Origin: DAISIL01 sp036822015
GTDB taxonomy: Bacteria; Bacteroidota; Bacteroidia; Cytophagales; Bernardetiaceae
DNA: 64,000 bases
Direction of reading: 5' to 3'
Assembly (NCBI GenBank): GCA_036822015.1
Contig: DAISIL010000004.1
Location: 1 to 64,000 of the forward strand
Shown piece after piece: positions 1 to 8,784 of the stretch. Below the pieces are notes generated by a model. That model was given only the letters and a program-made list of their open reading frames with translations. It was not told the DNA's origin and did not search any database. A program made the translations under genes and the position numbers. How positions within the stretch are numbered: the first letter of the stretch is position 1; each line of letters starts with the position of its first letter.

Positions 1-39
1 TTTCTTCGTCAAACCTCCGCCTTGCGTTTAAAGCGGACA

Positions 40-69
40 CAAAGGTAAGGAGAGATTTTAGAAAAGCAA
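40..69 (-). promoter_or_regulatory. Bacteroidota-type promoter pointing off the left edge
   Basis: On the minus strand TTG (67-69) is followed after exactly 19 bases by TACCTTTG (40-47). This fits the known Bacteroidota consensus TTG-N17-23-TAnnTTTG. It points left, away from the phosphatase gene that ends at 78, so it should drive a gene outside the window. No start codon is seen in the remaining 39 bases. Confidence 0.6.
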
Positions 70-77
70 GGGGTTTA

Positions 78-2210
78 TCAAATTTTTAGCCCGATAACCA
101 GAATATCATCCGTCTGTTTGGCTGTGCCGCGCCAGCCTTGTAGCTCTTGCTCGAGTGTATTTGCCTGCTCCTCAAAGGTTTGATGGCTATGGGCATGCAA
201 AAATGCCCGAAAACGCTTGCTCAAATACTTTTGCCCTTTATCGCCTCCAAACTGATCCTGGAACCCATCACTGTACAAATAGAGGCGGTCGTTGGGCTGT
301 GCCTCGATCAAATGCTCTTCAAAATTCTTTTGGTGGGCATCAAAGTTGCCCCCAATAGGAAAGCGAGACCCCCGGATAAAGATAAGTTCGTCGTTTCGTA
401 GAAGGAGCATGGGGTTTTTGGCACCAGCAAAGCGAAGGGTCTGGGTGGGTTTATGATACGCCAAAATGGATATATCCATACCATCGGCGACGGCTTTGCC
501 ATTAGAGCGATGTAGAGAACTGCTGATCTTCTGATCGAGTGCCTGTAGGATTTGTTTGGGCGAAAATATTTTTTGGTTGTTCACGATCTCATTCAAGAAG
601 TCATTGCCCATGACGGTCATAAACGCACCGGGTACGCCGTGTCCGGTGCAGTCGGCGGCGACAACAAGATAAGTTTCTTCGTCGGGGCATTCGGCAAACC
701 AGTAGAAGTCTCCCGAGACGATGTCTCGGGGACGAAAGAAAACAAAGGCATCGGAGAAGTATCTCTTGTCCACAACAGGCTCACCGAGGATGCTCTGCTG
801 GATGCGTCGGGCATACCGGACGCTATCGGTGATGTGCTTGTTGGTCTTTTCGAGTTCGTGGGTTTTTTGGGTGAGTTCGTGGGTGCGCTGCACTACTTTT
901 TCTTCTAGGTTTTCGGAGAGTTCTTCTACTTGCCTGAATGCCAAAGAGAAGCGGCGGGCGATCACAAAAAACTGCAGGATCAAGAAGACCCCAAAGGCAA
1001 CGGGCAATAGTTCCATTTCGCCGACTAACTCAATACCCAGTACCGAATGCAGACCGTCGTTGATGCCCGCAAATATCATCACGAGCGCACCACCCATCTG
1101 TATCCAGGCATCCTTACGCTCATGGCGCACCGCCTGAACGATGACAAAAGCCAGATAAGACAAAAACAGAAAAAAGAATGGCTGATAGAACAAAATCGTG
1201 CTGCCATAGATGCGCAGCGGCGTAAAGACAATAAACAAAGCGTAAATCGTCGTAATGATAGCAGCACTCAAAATGGGTAGGCTATAAGACCGCCGACGCA
1301 GGCGCACACTTTTCCAGTGGAACTCTTCCGGGTAAAGCGACCGCATATACAACAAGCCCAGAGGTGCCAGGACATACGTGCCGATATAGTAAATCTTGGG
1401 TTGAAGTTCAGTATTGAAAAAAGAAGCATACAGTTGAAGGTACTCGTACACGTAATGCTCACCAAAAACGGATAAGCGCAAGGCAATCAAGAGGCAAATG
1501 ATACCGAAGTAAAGCGTAGAGCGGTTTTGGGGACGAAAAATGAACAAGATGAAGTGATACAAACTCATGATGGCAAGAATACCAAGCCACATCAAGGAGC
1601 GGCTACTTGTCCACTCCTTGTCCAGGATCAAGTCGCGTTCGTTGCCCAGAACAAAGTCTTGGAGCAAGCCCGAGATGAACAAACCATGGTTACTGACCTG
1701 CACAACGATCTCTTGCCAGCCTTCAGGATGAGGGCGAAACGAAACCAGGTTACCGATGACTTGCCCGCGTGTGGCGGCCGGGCTAGTCCCGACAATGCCG
1801 GCTTCATGGATCAGTTTACCGTTGAGCCAGACCTTTGCCGCTGTCCAGATCATGGGTACTTTGAGGGCATACTCGGTATTGGGGTCTGGTTTGATGAAAA
1901 AGCGCAGGCGATAGGTAGCGTAACTCTTTGCAGGATAGAGACTTTCATCGGCATTGCGATAGGTCGTCCAGGAGGCCGGGACGGATACGTATTGGGTTGG
2001 GGTGGGGGGAGATGCGCTTTGCCAGTCGGAGGGGATGAGTAGTTGCTGCCAATAAAATTCCCATTGCCCGCGTAAGCTAATTTGGGTCTGGTCGCTCCAC
2101 TGTTGATCGGACAAATCCAGGTTTCCTTCGGTAGCCAAAGTGGATTGCGCCATAATCCCCAGAGGCATACACCAAAGACAAAAAAAGTAGGCGAGTTTGT
2201 TTGCTTTCAT
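78..2210 (-). CDS. 7TM-DISM sensor with SpoIIE-type PP2C phosphatase domain
   Basis: A membrane receptor-phosphatase of 710 residues. Residues 1-21 form a signal peptide ending in IMAQ. Residues about 30-190 look like the extracellular beta-rich DISM ligand-binding domain. Seven hydrophobic segments follow at about 205-420, then a coiled coil (VVQRTHELTQKTHELEKT) and a SpoIIE/PP2C domain with metal-site motifs SGDFYWF, DCTGHGVPGAFMT, YSDGFQDQFGG and a final DDILVIG. The family dephosphorylates Ser/Thr on partner proteins in response to an outside signal; the ligand cannot be read from sequence. It is monocistronic as far as can be seen. It is one of two SpoIIE phosphatases here and a possible partner of the SiaC-like protein at 48300, which is inference. 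Confidence 0.88.
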   Translation of the reverse strand: MKANKLAYFFCLWCMPLGIMAQSTLATEGNLDLSDQQWSDQTQISLRGQWEFYWQQLLIPSDWQSASPPTPTQYVSVPASWTTYRNADESLYPAKSYATYRLRFFIKPDPNTEYALKVPMIWTAAKVWLNGKLIHEAGIVGTSPAATRGQVIGNLVSFRPHPEGWQEIVVQVSNHGLFISGLLQDFVLGNERDLILDKEWTSSRSLMWLGILAIMSLYHFILFIFRPQNRSTLYFGIICLLIALRLSVFGEHYVYEYLQLYASFFNTELQPKIYYIGTYVLAPLGLLYMRSLYPEEFHWKSVRLRRRSYSLPILSAAIITTIYALFIVFTPLRIYGSTILFYQPFFFLFLSYLAFVIVQAVRHERKDAWIQMGGALVMIFAGINDGLHSVLGIELVGEMELLPVAFGVFLILQFFVIARRFSLAFRQVEELSENLEEKVVQRTHELTQKTHELEKTNKHITDSVRYARRIQQSILGEPVVDKRYFSDAFVFFRPRDIVSGDFYWFAECPDEETYLVVAADCTGHGVPGAFMTVMGNDFLNEIVNNQKIFSPKQILQALDQKISSSLHRSNGKAVADGMDISILAYHKPTQTLRFAGAKNPMLLLRNDELIFIRGSRFPIGGNFDAHQKNFEEHLIEAQPNDRLYLYSDGFQDQFGGDKGQKYLSKRFRAFLHAHSHQTFEEQANTLEQELQGWRGTAKQTDDILVIGLKI

Positions 2211-2320
2211 GGTTTCCGCTTATACGGCAGGATCAAAGAAAGGGACAAGCAAAACGACGGTTTAACAAGTCGTTAGGTCAATCCCCTTCTCATCGTCTAT
2301 TCCATTACCAAAGCCTGTGC

Positions 2321-3559
2321 CTAAAATTCCTGAACGACTTTTGCGATCCGGTCGCAGGCTTCGTGAAGTTGCTCTTCTTCGATGACTAATGGCGGGGCAA
2401 AGCGGATGATATTCCCGTGTGTGGGCTTAGCCAACAAACCCTCATCGCGCAGGCGCAAGCACATCTGCCAGGCGGTGCTGCTTTGAGGGGTGTCATTGAT
2501 GACAACGGCGTTGAGCAGACCCTTGCCGCGCACCAGCTGGAGGAGCGGGTGTTTGTCCACCAGGTGCTGCATCCGCTCACGGAAAACGTATCCCAGCCGC
2601 TCGGCATTATCAGCTAGTTTTTCATCTTCAACGACTTGCAAAGCCTCCATAGCCACCGCACAAGCCAGCGGGTTGCCGCCGTAAGTAGAGCCATGCTCAC
2701 CGGGCTTGATGGAGAGCATCACCTCGTCGTCGGCCAGGACGGCAGAAACGGGCAGTACGCCCCCCGAAAGTGCCTTGCCCAAAACCAAAATATCGGGCTT
2801 TACCCCTTCGTGATCGCAGCAAAGCCGCTTTCCCGTTCGGGCGATGCCCGTCTGCACTTCATCGGCGATGAACAAAACATTTTTTGCTCGACAAAGCGCG
2901 TAAGCCTGACGCAAGTAGCCCTCATTCGGGACAACCACACCCGCCTCACCCTGAATAGGCTCCACCATAAAACCCGCTACATTGGGGTCTTCGAGGGCTT
3001 GCTCAAGAGCGGCAAGATCGTTATACGGAATCAGTTCATAGCCTGGCATGAAAGGGCCAAAGCCGGCATAGCTGGCCGGATCCGTTGAGGAGGAGATGGC
3101 ACCCAGGGTGCGTCCCCAAAAGTTACCGGTAACGAAGATGATCTTTGCCTGATCGCGGGGGATGCCCTTGACGGTATAAGCCCACTTTCGGCAGAGCTTA
3201 ACGGCTGTCTCGCCGCCTTCTACGCCCGTATTCATGGGCAAAACTTTATCATAGCCAAAGTACGCCGTGATGTACTTCTCATAAACGCCCAATACGTCGT
3301 TGTGGAACGCCCGAGAGGTCAGGGTGAGTTTTTGGCTTTGCTCATGTAAGGCACGTAGGATACGCGGGTGGCAATGTCCCTGATTGACAGCACTATATGC
3401 CGACAGAAAATCTATGTACTGCTTCCCCTCGGCATCCCAGAGATATACACCCTCCCCTCTGGAGAGTACCACCGGCAAGGGGTGATAGTTGTGCGCCCCA
3501 TAACGATCCTCTAAGGCGATGAGTTCTTGACTGGACAAAGTGTTCGATGGCGTGTTCAT
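2321..3559 (-). CDS. rocD: Ornithine--oxo-acid aminotransferase
   Basis: Class III PLP-dependent aminotransferase of 412 residues, the usual length for ornithine delta-aminotransferase. It moves the delta-amino group of ornithine to 2-oxoglutarate, giving glutamate-5-semialdehyde. Visible family features are YGAHNYHPLPVVLSRGEG near the N-terminus, the GGE(T)AVKLCRKWAY motif, the cofactor Asp in FIADEVQTG and the PLP lysine in LGKALSGG. The ATG at 3559 is followed by a short nonconserved lead. PruA at 17232 performs the next step, so the window holds both enzymes from ornithine to glutamate, though in separate units. An imperfect -7 box (TATCTTTA, 3593-3600) lies 34 bases upstream. Confidence 0.93.
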   Translation of the reverse strand: MNTPSNTLSSQELIALEDRYGAHNYHPLPVVLSRGEGVYLWDAEGKQYIDFLSAYSAVNQGHCHPRILRALHEQSQKLTLTSRAFHNDVLGVYEKYITAYFGYDKVLPMNTGVEGGETAVKLCRKWAYTVKGIPRDQAKIIFVTGNFWGRTLGAISSSTDPASYAGFGPFMPGYELIPYNDLAALEQALEDPNVAGFMVEPIQGEAGVVVPNEGYLRQAYALCRAKNVLFIADEVQTGIARTGKRLCCDHEGVKPDILVLGKALSGGVLPVSAVLADDEVMLSIKPGEHGSTYGGNPLACAVAMEALQVVEDEKLADNAERLGYVFRERMQHLVDKHPLLQLVRGKGLLNAVVINDTPQSSTAWQMCLRLRDEGLLAKPTHGNIIRFAPPLVIEEEQLHEACDRIAKVVQEF

Positions 3560-3681
3560 GAAATTTGACTATTAAAAATTATGTATTCACGGTAAAGATA
3601 CGCTTTTTCGGATAATCTTTGCTGCCGTCTGCTGCCATGAAAAGTATCTACTTTTTCAGAAATGCAGAAAAATGTTTAAAT

Positions 3682-3710
3682 TACGGGTTCTATTGCCACA
3701 CAAACCCGTA
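3682..3710 (+). promoter_or_regulatory. Perfect 8-bp inverted repeat upstream of DAHP synthase gene
   Basis: TACGGGTT (3682-3689) and AACCCGTA (3703-3710) form a perfect inverted repeat with 13 bases between the arms, 43 bases before the start codon of the DAHP synthase-chorismate mutase gene. It could be a repressor operator or an RNA hairpin in the leader. No U-run follows, so it is not a normal terminator. Function is inference. Confidence 0.35.
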
Positions 3711-3753
3711 CTAACAAAGACTTGTTTTAATTCTGATACACCCTGACTAAATC

Positions 3754-4833
3754 ATGGACATTCAACCCTTTAGTGAATGGCGCAACGACGGAAAGCCTTT
3801 TCTTGTCGCTGGCCCCTGTAGTGCCGAAACCGAGGAGCAACTCCTGGAAACCTGCCGCTCCCTTGCCCAAAACGACAAAGTGGATGCCTTCAGGGCCGGC
3901 ATCTGGAAACCCCGTACCCGCCCCAACTCCTTTGAAGGTGTGGGCGAGATTGGTCTAGAGTGGTTCCGTACCGTCAGAGAGGAACTCCAAAAACCCATCA
4001 CGACCGAAGTTGCCTCGGCCGAACACGTCGAGCTAGCCCTGGATTATGGTGTGGACATCCTCTGGATCGGGGCCCGCAGTACCACCAACCCCTTCACCGT
4101 TCAGGAAATTGCAGATGCCTTGCAAGGCGTGGACATTCCGGTAGTCGTCAAAAACCCCATCAACCCAGATTTGGGGCTTTGGATTGGTGCTTTGGAACGC
4201 ATCCACCAGGCAGGCGTAACCAAACTAGCCGCCCTACATCGGGGCTTCTCCTCCATCGAAGAAAAAAAATACCGCAACTCCCCCATGTGGCAAATCCCGC
4301 TAGAGCTACGCAAGCGCATCCCCGAGTTGCCGCTCTTCTGTGATCCTAGCCACATTGGCGGCAAACGCGAGCTGATATTCCCCATCGCCCAGAAAGCCCT
4401 CAACCTCAACTTTGACGGCATGATGATCGAGACCCACCGCGACCCTGACCTTGCCTGGAGCGATGCCGCCCAGCAGGTTACGCCCCAAAGCCTTGCCCAG
4501 ATCATCCAGGCACTGGAGCTACGCCAGGCCACCGCCGATGACGACACCTACCAGGATCGCCTCGATAGCCTCCGCCAACAAATTGACCGCATTGATCGGG
4601 AGATCGTCGAGACCCTAGCCAACCGCATGGCCGTCGTCGATCAGATTGGACACTACAAAAAAGAAAAAAACGTAGCCATCTTTCAGCGCGATCGCTGGGA
4701 AAAAATCAGTGGCTCCCGACGCAGTTGGGGCCAGAGCATGACCCTTAGCCCAGATTTCCTTGAAACGCTCTACCGCCTGATCCACGAAGAGTCCATCCGA
4801 CGACAAAACGAAATCTTCAATCAGGGGACTTAA
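3754..4833 (+). CDS. Bifunctional DAHP synthase / chorismate mutase
   Basis: A 359-residue fusion. Residues 1 to about 262 are a type I-beta (KDO8P-synthase-like) 3-deoxy-7-phosphoheptulonate synthase with LVAGPCSAE, FRAGIWKPRTRP, IGARSTTNPFTVQEIA, VVKNPINPD and CDPSHIGGKR. Residues about 268-359 are an AroQ-type chorismate mutase helix bundle (DRLDSLRQQIDRIDREIVE, then ANRMAVVDQIGHYKKEKN). The enzyme condenses PEP and erythrose-4-phosphate at the entry to the shikimate pathway and also converts chorismate to prephenate. The fusion in this order is common in Bacteroidota, where the mutase part may mediate feedback inhibition. AroB of the same pathway lies at 61441. An inverted repeat precedes the gene. 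Confidence 0.93.
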   Translation: MDIQPFSEWRNDGKPFLVAGPCSAETEEQLLETCRSLAQNDKVDAFRAGIWKPRTRPNSFEGVGEIGLEWFRTVREELQKPITTEVASAEHVELALDYGVDILWIGARSTTNPFTVQEIADALQGVDIPVVVKNPINPDLGLWIGALERIHQAGVTKLAALHRGFSSIEEKKYRNSPMWQIPLELRKRIPELPLFCDPSHIGGKRELIFPIAQKALNLNFDGMMIETHRDPDLAWSDAAQQVTPQSLAQIIQALELRQATADDDTYQDRLDSLRQQIDRIDREIVETLANRMAVVDQIGHYKKEKNVAIFQRDRWEKISGSRRSWGQSMTLSPDFLETLYRLIHEESIRRQNEIFNQGT

Positions 4834-4916
4834 CCACGAATCGGGGGAGTCGGCCGTGCTTTTATTTTTGTTTTTTGCGTACCTTTCATCGTTTTTATTC
4901 TCGCACACAACTACGT

Positions 4917-6677
4917 ATGGACAAGCTCGTAACTAAGCAAGACCTCAAAGAAACGGATTTTAACTCCCTCAAAATCCCCTTTGTTAATGACCTGGTCATG
5001 TGGATGCTCAAAATCCGAAAGATCAACAGCATCTACGACCGCCTCATGCCCCGCGATGGCATCGCGTTCATCGACGGGGTACTCGAAGAACTCAACATCC
5101 GCTACACGGTCTCGGAGGAAGAACTGGCGCACATCCCGACGGAAGGCCCTTTTCTGACGGTCTCCAACCACCCTTTCGGTATTTTGGATGGGATGATTTT
5201 GATTAAGATCATCGCCGAACGGCGACCGGATTTTAAGGTGATGGCCAATTTTCTGATCCAAAAAGTAGATCCGATCCAGGATTTTGTCATCGCCGTTAAT
5301 CCTTTCGAGAACCACCAGGCGGAGACCATCCGTGGTTTGCGTCAGGCTTTGGTGCGTCTGGAAAGCGGGCATCCCGTCGGGATATTTCCCGCCGGTGAGG
5401 TCTCGACGCGCCAACGCCAAACGCATATCGTCGAAGACCGCGAGTGGACAAAAACCAGCCTCAAGCTCATCCGTCGGGCGGGCGTGCCGGTGGTGCCGAT
5501 TTATTTTCAGGGAACAAACAGTTTTAGTTTTCACGTATTGGGCAAAATCCTTCCTGCCTTACGGACGGCCGCCCTGCCTTCGGAGCTACTCAACAAAAAA
5601 GATCAAACCCTTCCCCTGCGTATCGGCCGCCCGATTCCGTTCCAGGAACTGGAAAGTTTTGGCGATCTCTCCAAGATGGGACGCTACTTGCGGACGATGG
5701 TTTATGGGCTTGGCTCAGCCTTAGAGGTCAAAAAATTCTTCCGGCACGGCATCCATGCCAAGCAACGCCCCGAGACCATCGTTGATCCCATCGCGACCGA
5801 TGTCCTTTGCCAGGAAATTGAGCAGTTGCGCCAGCGAAAAGACTGCTTCCTCGGTACCAAAAAGCAATTTGACATTTTCCTGGCACCCGCTCAGGCGATG
5901 CCCCAGCTCATGCACGAACTCGGCCGCTGCCGAGAGGTTACGTTTCGGGCTGTTGGGGAAGGCTCCAACCGCAAGATGGATGTTGATGAGTTTGATCTTT
6001 ATTACAAGCATCTTTTTCTTTGGGACAAAGAAGAAAAGCGCATCGCGGGCGCGTATCGCTTAGGCTTCGGCGATCAGATTATGAAACAACACGGGCGCAG
6101 GGGATTTTACATCAGTAGTCTTTTTGATCTGGATCGGGCCCTCAAGCCTACCCTTGCCCAGTCGCTTGAGCTGGGGCGTTCTTTCGTGATGCAAGAATAC
6201 CAACGCCGCCCCATGCCGCTCTTTATCCTTTGGCAGGGCATCCTGGATACACTCATCCAAAATCCGCATTTCAAGTACATTATTGGGCCTGTCAGCATCA
6301 GCAACAGCTACTCCAAGTTCTCGAAAGAACTCTTGATCGCCTTCATCCAAAAGTATTATTTCAACCATGAACTAGCCGCTCATGTGCGCCCCAAAAACGC
6401 TTTTTCGGTCAGTACACACATCGACTCGGATATTTTGTTAGAAAAGTTCAAGGACAACGTCAATGAGTTGGATAAGTACATCGCCGAGTTTGAGCCAGAT
6501 CGTTTTCGTGTGCCTATTTTGCTCAAAAAATACATGAAACAAAACGCCCAAATCATCGGCTTCAACATCGACCCGCGCTTCAATAACTCCCTGGATGGCT
6601 TGATGATCCTTGACCTCAAGAAATTGCCTGACAGTACGTTTGAAAATCTACGCAAAAAAGCCTACGAGCAAGGCTAA
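4917..6677 (+). CDS. Fused lysophospholipid-acyltransferase / GNAT N-acyltransferase, OlsF-like
   Basis: The ATG at 4917 gives 586 residues; a TTG 14 codons upstream is possible but less likely. The first half carries PlsC-like acyltransferase motifs: SNHPFGILDG (His-x5-Asp type of the hemolysin/GlsA family), IFPAGEVS and VPIYFQGTN. The second half, from about residue 310, resembles the N-acyltransferase (Acetyltransf_5, OlsB/GlsB-like) fold, with RCREVTFRAVGEG, YKHLFLWDKEEKRIAGAYR and ELGRSFV. Such fusions (OlsF, GlsF) make N-acyl then O-acylated amino-acid lipids such as ornithine or glycine lipids at the inner membrane. The amino-acid substrate cannot be told from sequence. Its stop overlaps the convergent porP stop by 4 bases. 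Confidence 0.82.
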   Translation: MDKLVTKQDLKETDFNSLKIPFVNDLVMWMLKIRKINSIYDRLMPRDGIAFIDGVLEELNIRYTVSEEELAHIPTEGPFLTVSNHPFGILDGMILIKIIAERRPDFKVMANFLIQKVDPIQDFVIAVNPFENHQAETIRGLRQALVRLESGHPVGIFPAGEVSTRQRQTHIVEDREWTKTSLKLIRRAGVPVVPIYFQGTNSFSFHVLGKILPALRTAALPSELLNKKDQTLPLRIGRPIPFQELESFGDLSKMGRYLRTMVYGLGSALEVKKFFRHGIHAKQRPETIVDPIATDVLCQEIEQLRQRKDCFLGTKKQFDIFLAPAQAMPQLMHELGRCREVTFRAVGEGSNRKMDVDEFDLYYKHLFLWDKEEKRIAGAYRLGFGDQIMKQHGRRGFYISSLFDLDRALKPTLAQSLELGRSFVMQEYQRRPMPLFILWQGILDTLIQNPHFKYIIGPVSISNSYSKFSKELLIAFIQKYYFNHELAAHVRPKNAFSVSTHIDSDILLEKFKDNVNELDKYIAEFEPDRFRVPILLKKYMKQNAQIIGFNIDPRFNNSLDGLMILDLKKLPDSTFENLRKKAYEQG

Positions 6678-7699
6678 AAACGACGACGACGCGAGATTTG
6701 CCCCGTTCGGGAGGCTCCCCAAATGTCGGGACAATACAAATTTCCGCTACCCATGATGCTGTACGTCAGGGATATTTCGTGGGCATTGGCACCGTAATTA
6801 GACAGGTTGGAGATCGTAAAATCATAGCTGTACCCAAACTCCATATTGAGCTTGGCAATACGGACACCGGCCATAAACACAATCGCGTCGTTGTTGGAGG
6901 GCAGCCCCTGATACTCTTCGATGGGAAAGCCTTTATACCAAATACCTGCCATCAACGGGTTCCATACCCCAAAAACGCCGGCGTGTAGCTGTTGGGCGGC
7001 TCCCTGGCGTTGGTACACAAAGGAGGGGATGATGCTAAAATCATAATCGTAAAACTCTATCCGATAGCCTCCATGCAAGGAAAACTTCGTGGGTAGGCGG
7101 CTCTCTTCGTCCAGAAAAGATTGGTTGGGACGGTTGAGGTGATGCGCCGATAAGCCCGCCCATACGTTATCCGACAAGAACAACAGCCCAGCCGAGATGT
7201 CGATGTACGTAACGTTGTTGTTGGGAAAGTTTTCCTGGGTAGGTGCGCCTGTGGGGCCGTTGTTATCAAACTGATCGGGAAAAAGCAAAGCGTTGGTGTT
7301 GAGTTGCTTTTGTACAAAAGTACCTTGCAAAGCAGGCTGAATAACCGTATTGGGGTTCAGTGGGATGGCGTAGGAATAGATCAAACCCAGGTCGTTGGAG
7401 AGAATCGGCGAAGCCCCCGAACCCTGCTCATCGCGCTTGGCGATCAGTCCGATCGAAGAATTGGCTTCTGCGATATGATAATCCGCAAAGATGGAATAAG
7501 TTACGTAATTGGAGGGGAGATTGGGCCACTGGTTGCGGTAGTTGATGCCCGCCCTAAAGCCCTGCAAAGACCCCGTGAAAGCGGGATTGAGATACAAGGG
7601 GGCTTGATAAAATTGGGAAAACTGCACGTCTTGTCCCCATGTCGTGAGAGAAATCAACCCCATCAATCCCAAAAAACACCATGAACGCACCCATTTCAT
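6674..7699 (-). CDS. PorP/SprF family type IX secretion membrane protein
   Basis: Starting at the ATG at 7699 gives 341 residues with a signal peptide (MKWVRSWCFLGLMGLISL, cut near TTWGQ). The mature start DVQFSQFYQAPLYLNPAFTG is the hallmark of the PorP/SprF family, outer-membrane beta-barrel proteins that work with PorK/PorN/PorE or serve as partners of large adhesins in type IX secretion and gliding. The rest is rich in alternating beta strands and ends in basic RRRRF. No large adhesin or other por gene is adjacent, so this may be an orphan copy. A TAACTTTG (-7 type) lies at 7780-7787 on the minus strand, but no good -33 element is spaced from it. Confidence 0.88.
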   Translation of the reverse strand: MKWVRSWCFLGLMGLISLTTWGQDVQFSQFYQAPLYLNPAFTGSLQGFRAGINYRNQWPNLPSNYVTYSIFADYHIAEANSSIGLIAKRDEQGSGASPILSNDLGLIYSYAIPLNPNTVIQPALQGTFVQKQLNTNALLFPDQFDNNGPTGAPTQENFPNNNVTYIDISAGLLFLSDNVWAGLSAHHLNRPNQSFLDEESRLPTKFSLHGGYRIEFYDYDFSIIPSFVYQRQGAAQQLHAGVFGVWNPLMAGIWYKGFPIEEYQGLPSNNDAIVFMAGVRIAKLNMEFGYSYDFTISNLSNYGANAHEISLTYSIMGSGNLYCPDIWGASRTGQISRRRRF

Positions 7700-7816
7700 A
7701 ATCCTGTCATTTAAAGTTTTTTGTAAGAACGCCCGCTTTGGCACAAATCGTTTGTTTCGATCTAACTATTTTACGGTATCAAAGTTAATAAAATCCGATC
7801 AAATGTCCGAATTTGT

Positions 7817-8473
7817 ATGCAAGTTGCCATTGCCGATGACTGGAAAGCGTACCTCAAGCCCGAGTTTGAAGAAGCGTATTTTGCCGAACTGGTACGTTTC
7901 ATCAAAGCCGACATCCAGCAGCACACCATCTATCCGCCAGGTAAGTTGATTTTTAATGCCTTTGCCCATTGTGCTTTCGCTGATACCCGTGTCGTGATCC
8001 TGGGGCAAGACCCCTACCACGGCCCTGGGCAGGCCAACGGCTTGTGCTTTTCTGTCTCGGATGGCATCCCGATACCGCCCTCACTCCAAAATATCTTCAA
8101 GGAAATTCAAGCCGACATAGGCACACCCATCCCCAAAACGGGTAACCTCGAACGCTGGGCCCAGCAAGGGGTCTTGCTCCTGAATGCCGTCCTGACGGTC
8201 CGGAAGGGGCAGGCAGCCTCCCACAGCAAAAAAGGCTGGGAGACCTTCACCGATGCCGTCATCCGGATCATCTCCGACAAAAAAGAAAACGTCGTTTTTA
8301 TGCTCTGGGGCAAGTACGCCCAGCAAAAGGGGCAAGTCATTGATCGTCAAAAACATCTGGTACTCGAATCGCCTCATCCCTCACCCCTGGCTCGTGGCTT
8401 TGCCGGCAATCGCCATTTCAGTCAAGCCAACGCTTATCTACTCGATCACCAAAAGCCCCCCATCCAATGGTAA
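7817..8473 (+). CDS. ung: Uracil-DNA glycosylase, family 1
   Basis: 218 residues, the usual length. It removes uracil from DNA as the first step of base excision repair. Seen motifs are the water-activating loop GQDPYHGPGQANGL with catalytic Asp, LLLNAVLTVRKGQA, and the minor-groove loop HPSPLARGF with catalytic His. The start at 7817 gives MQVAIADDWKAYLKPEF, which matches the beginning of the family without extra residues. The next gene overlaps its end by 7 bases, indicating one transcript. Confidence 0.96.
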   Translation: MQVAIADDWKAYLKPEFEEAYFAELVRFIKADIQQHTIYPPGKLIFNAFAHCAFADTRVVILGQDPYHGPGQANGLCFSVSDGIPIPPSLQNIFKEIQADIGTPIPKTGNLERWAQQGVLLLNAVLTVRKGQAASHSKKGWETFTDAVIRIISDKKENVVFMLWGKYAQQKGQVIDRQKHLVLESPHPSPLARGFAGNRHFSQANAYLLDHQKPPIQW

Positions 8474-8784
8474 TCCGTCGCATGGTTCGGATGACCTTTC
8501 GCCCCGAGGCTCTTCCCGTCTTTGACGCGCTCTTTGCCCGAACCGCCCCCCAGATACGGGCTTTTGCGGGCTGCCTGCACCTCGAGCTATGGCATGATCC
8601 CAATCACCCCCACATACGCATGACGTACAGCCACTGGCAGGATGCCGCTGCCCTGGATGCCTACCGCCACTCGGCACTGTTTCGGGAAACCTGGGCGCAA
8701 ACAAAAGTACTTTTTGCTGAGAAACCCTTGGCATTTTCGGGGCTTTGTGCGGCCGTTATCGCACCCGAGGAGGTAAAAGGGTAG
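8467..8784 (+). CDS. ABM-domain protein, putative quinol monooxygenase-like
   Basis: 105 residues forming a single antibiotic-biosynthesis-monooxygenase (dimeric alpha/beta-barrel) fold: RMVRMTFRPEALPVF, IRAFAGCLHLELWHDPN, MTYSHWQDAAALDAYRHSALF, ETWAQTKVLFAEKP. Many such proteins are uncharacterised; some are quinol monooxygenases or haem-degrading enzymes. The ATG at 8467 lies inside the last codons of ung (ATGG overlapping TGG-TAA), so the two are translationally linked. The 3' end overlaps the convergent glycosyltransferase gene by 29 bases. The substrate is unknown. Confidence 0.78.
   Translation: MVIRRMVRMTFRPEALPVFDALFARTAPQIRAFAGCLHLELWHDPNHPHIRMTYSHWQDAAALDAYRHSALFRETWAQTKVLFAEKPLAFSGLCAAVIAPEEVKG

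Noticed and set aside
1527..2042. 171-codon plus-strand frame inside the 7TM phosphatase gene
   Set aside because: Antisense shadow of a well-supported gene; composition without hydrophobic or domain pattern.
4911..5534. 207-codon minus-strand frame inside the acyltransferase gene
   Set aside because: Shadow frame caused by GC-biased third positions; no domain in the translation.
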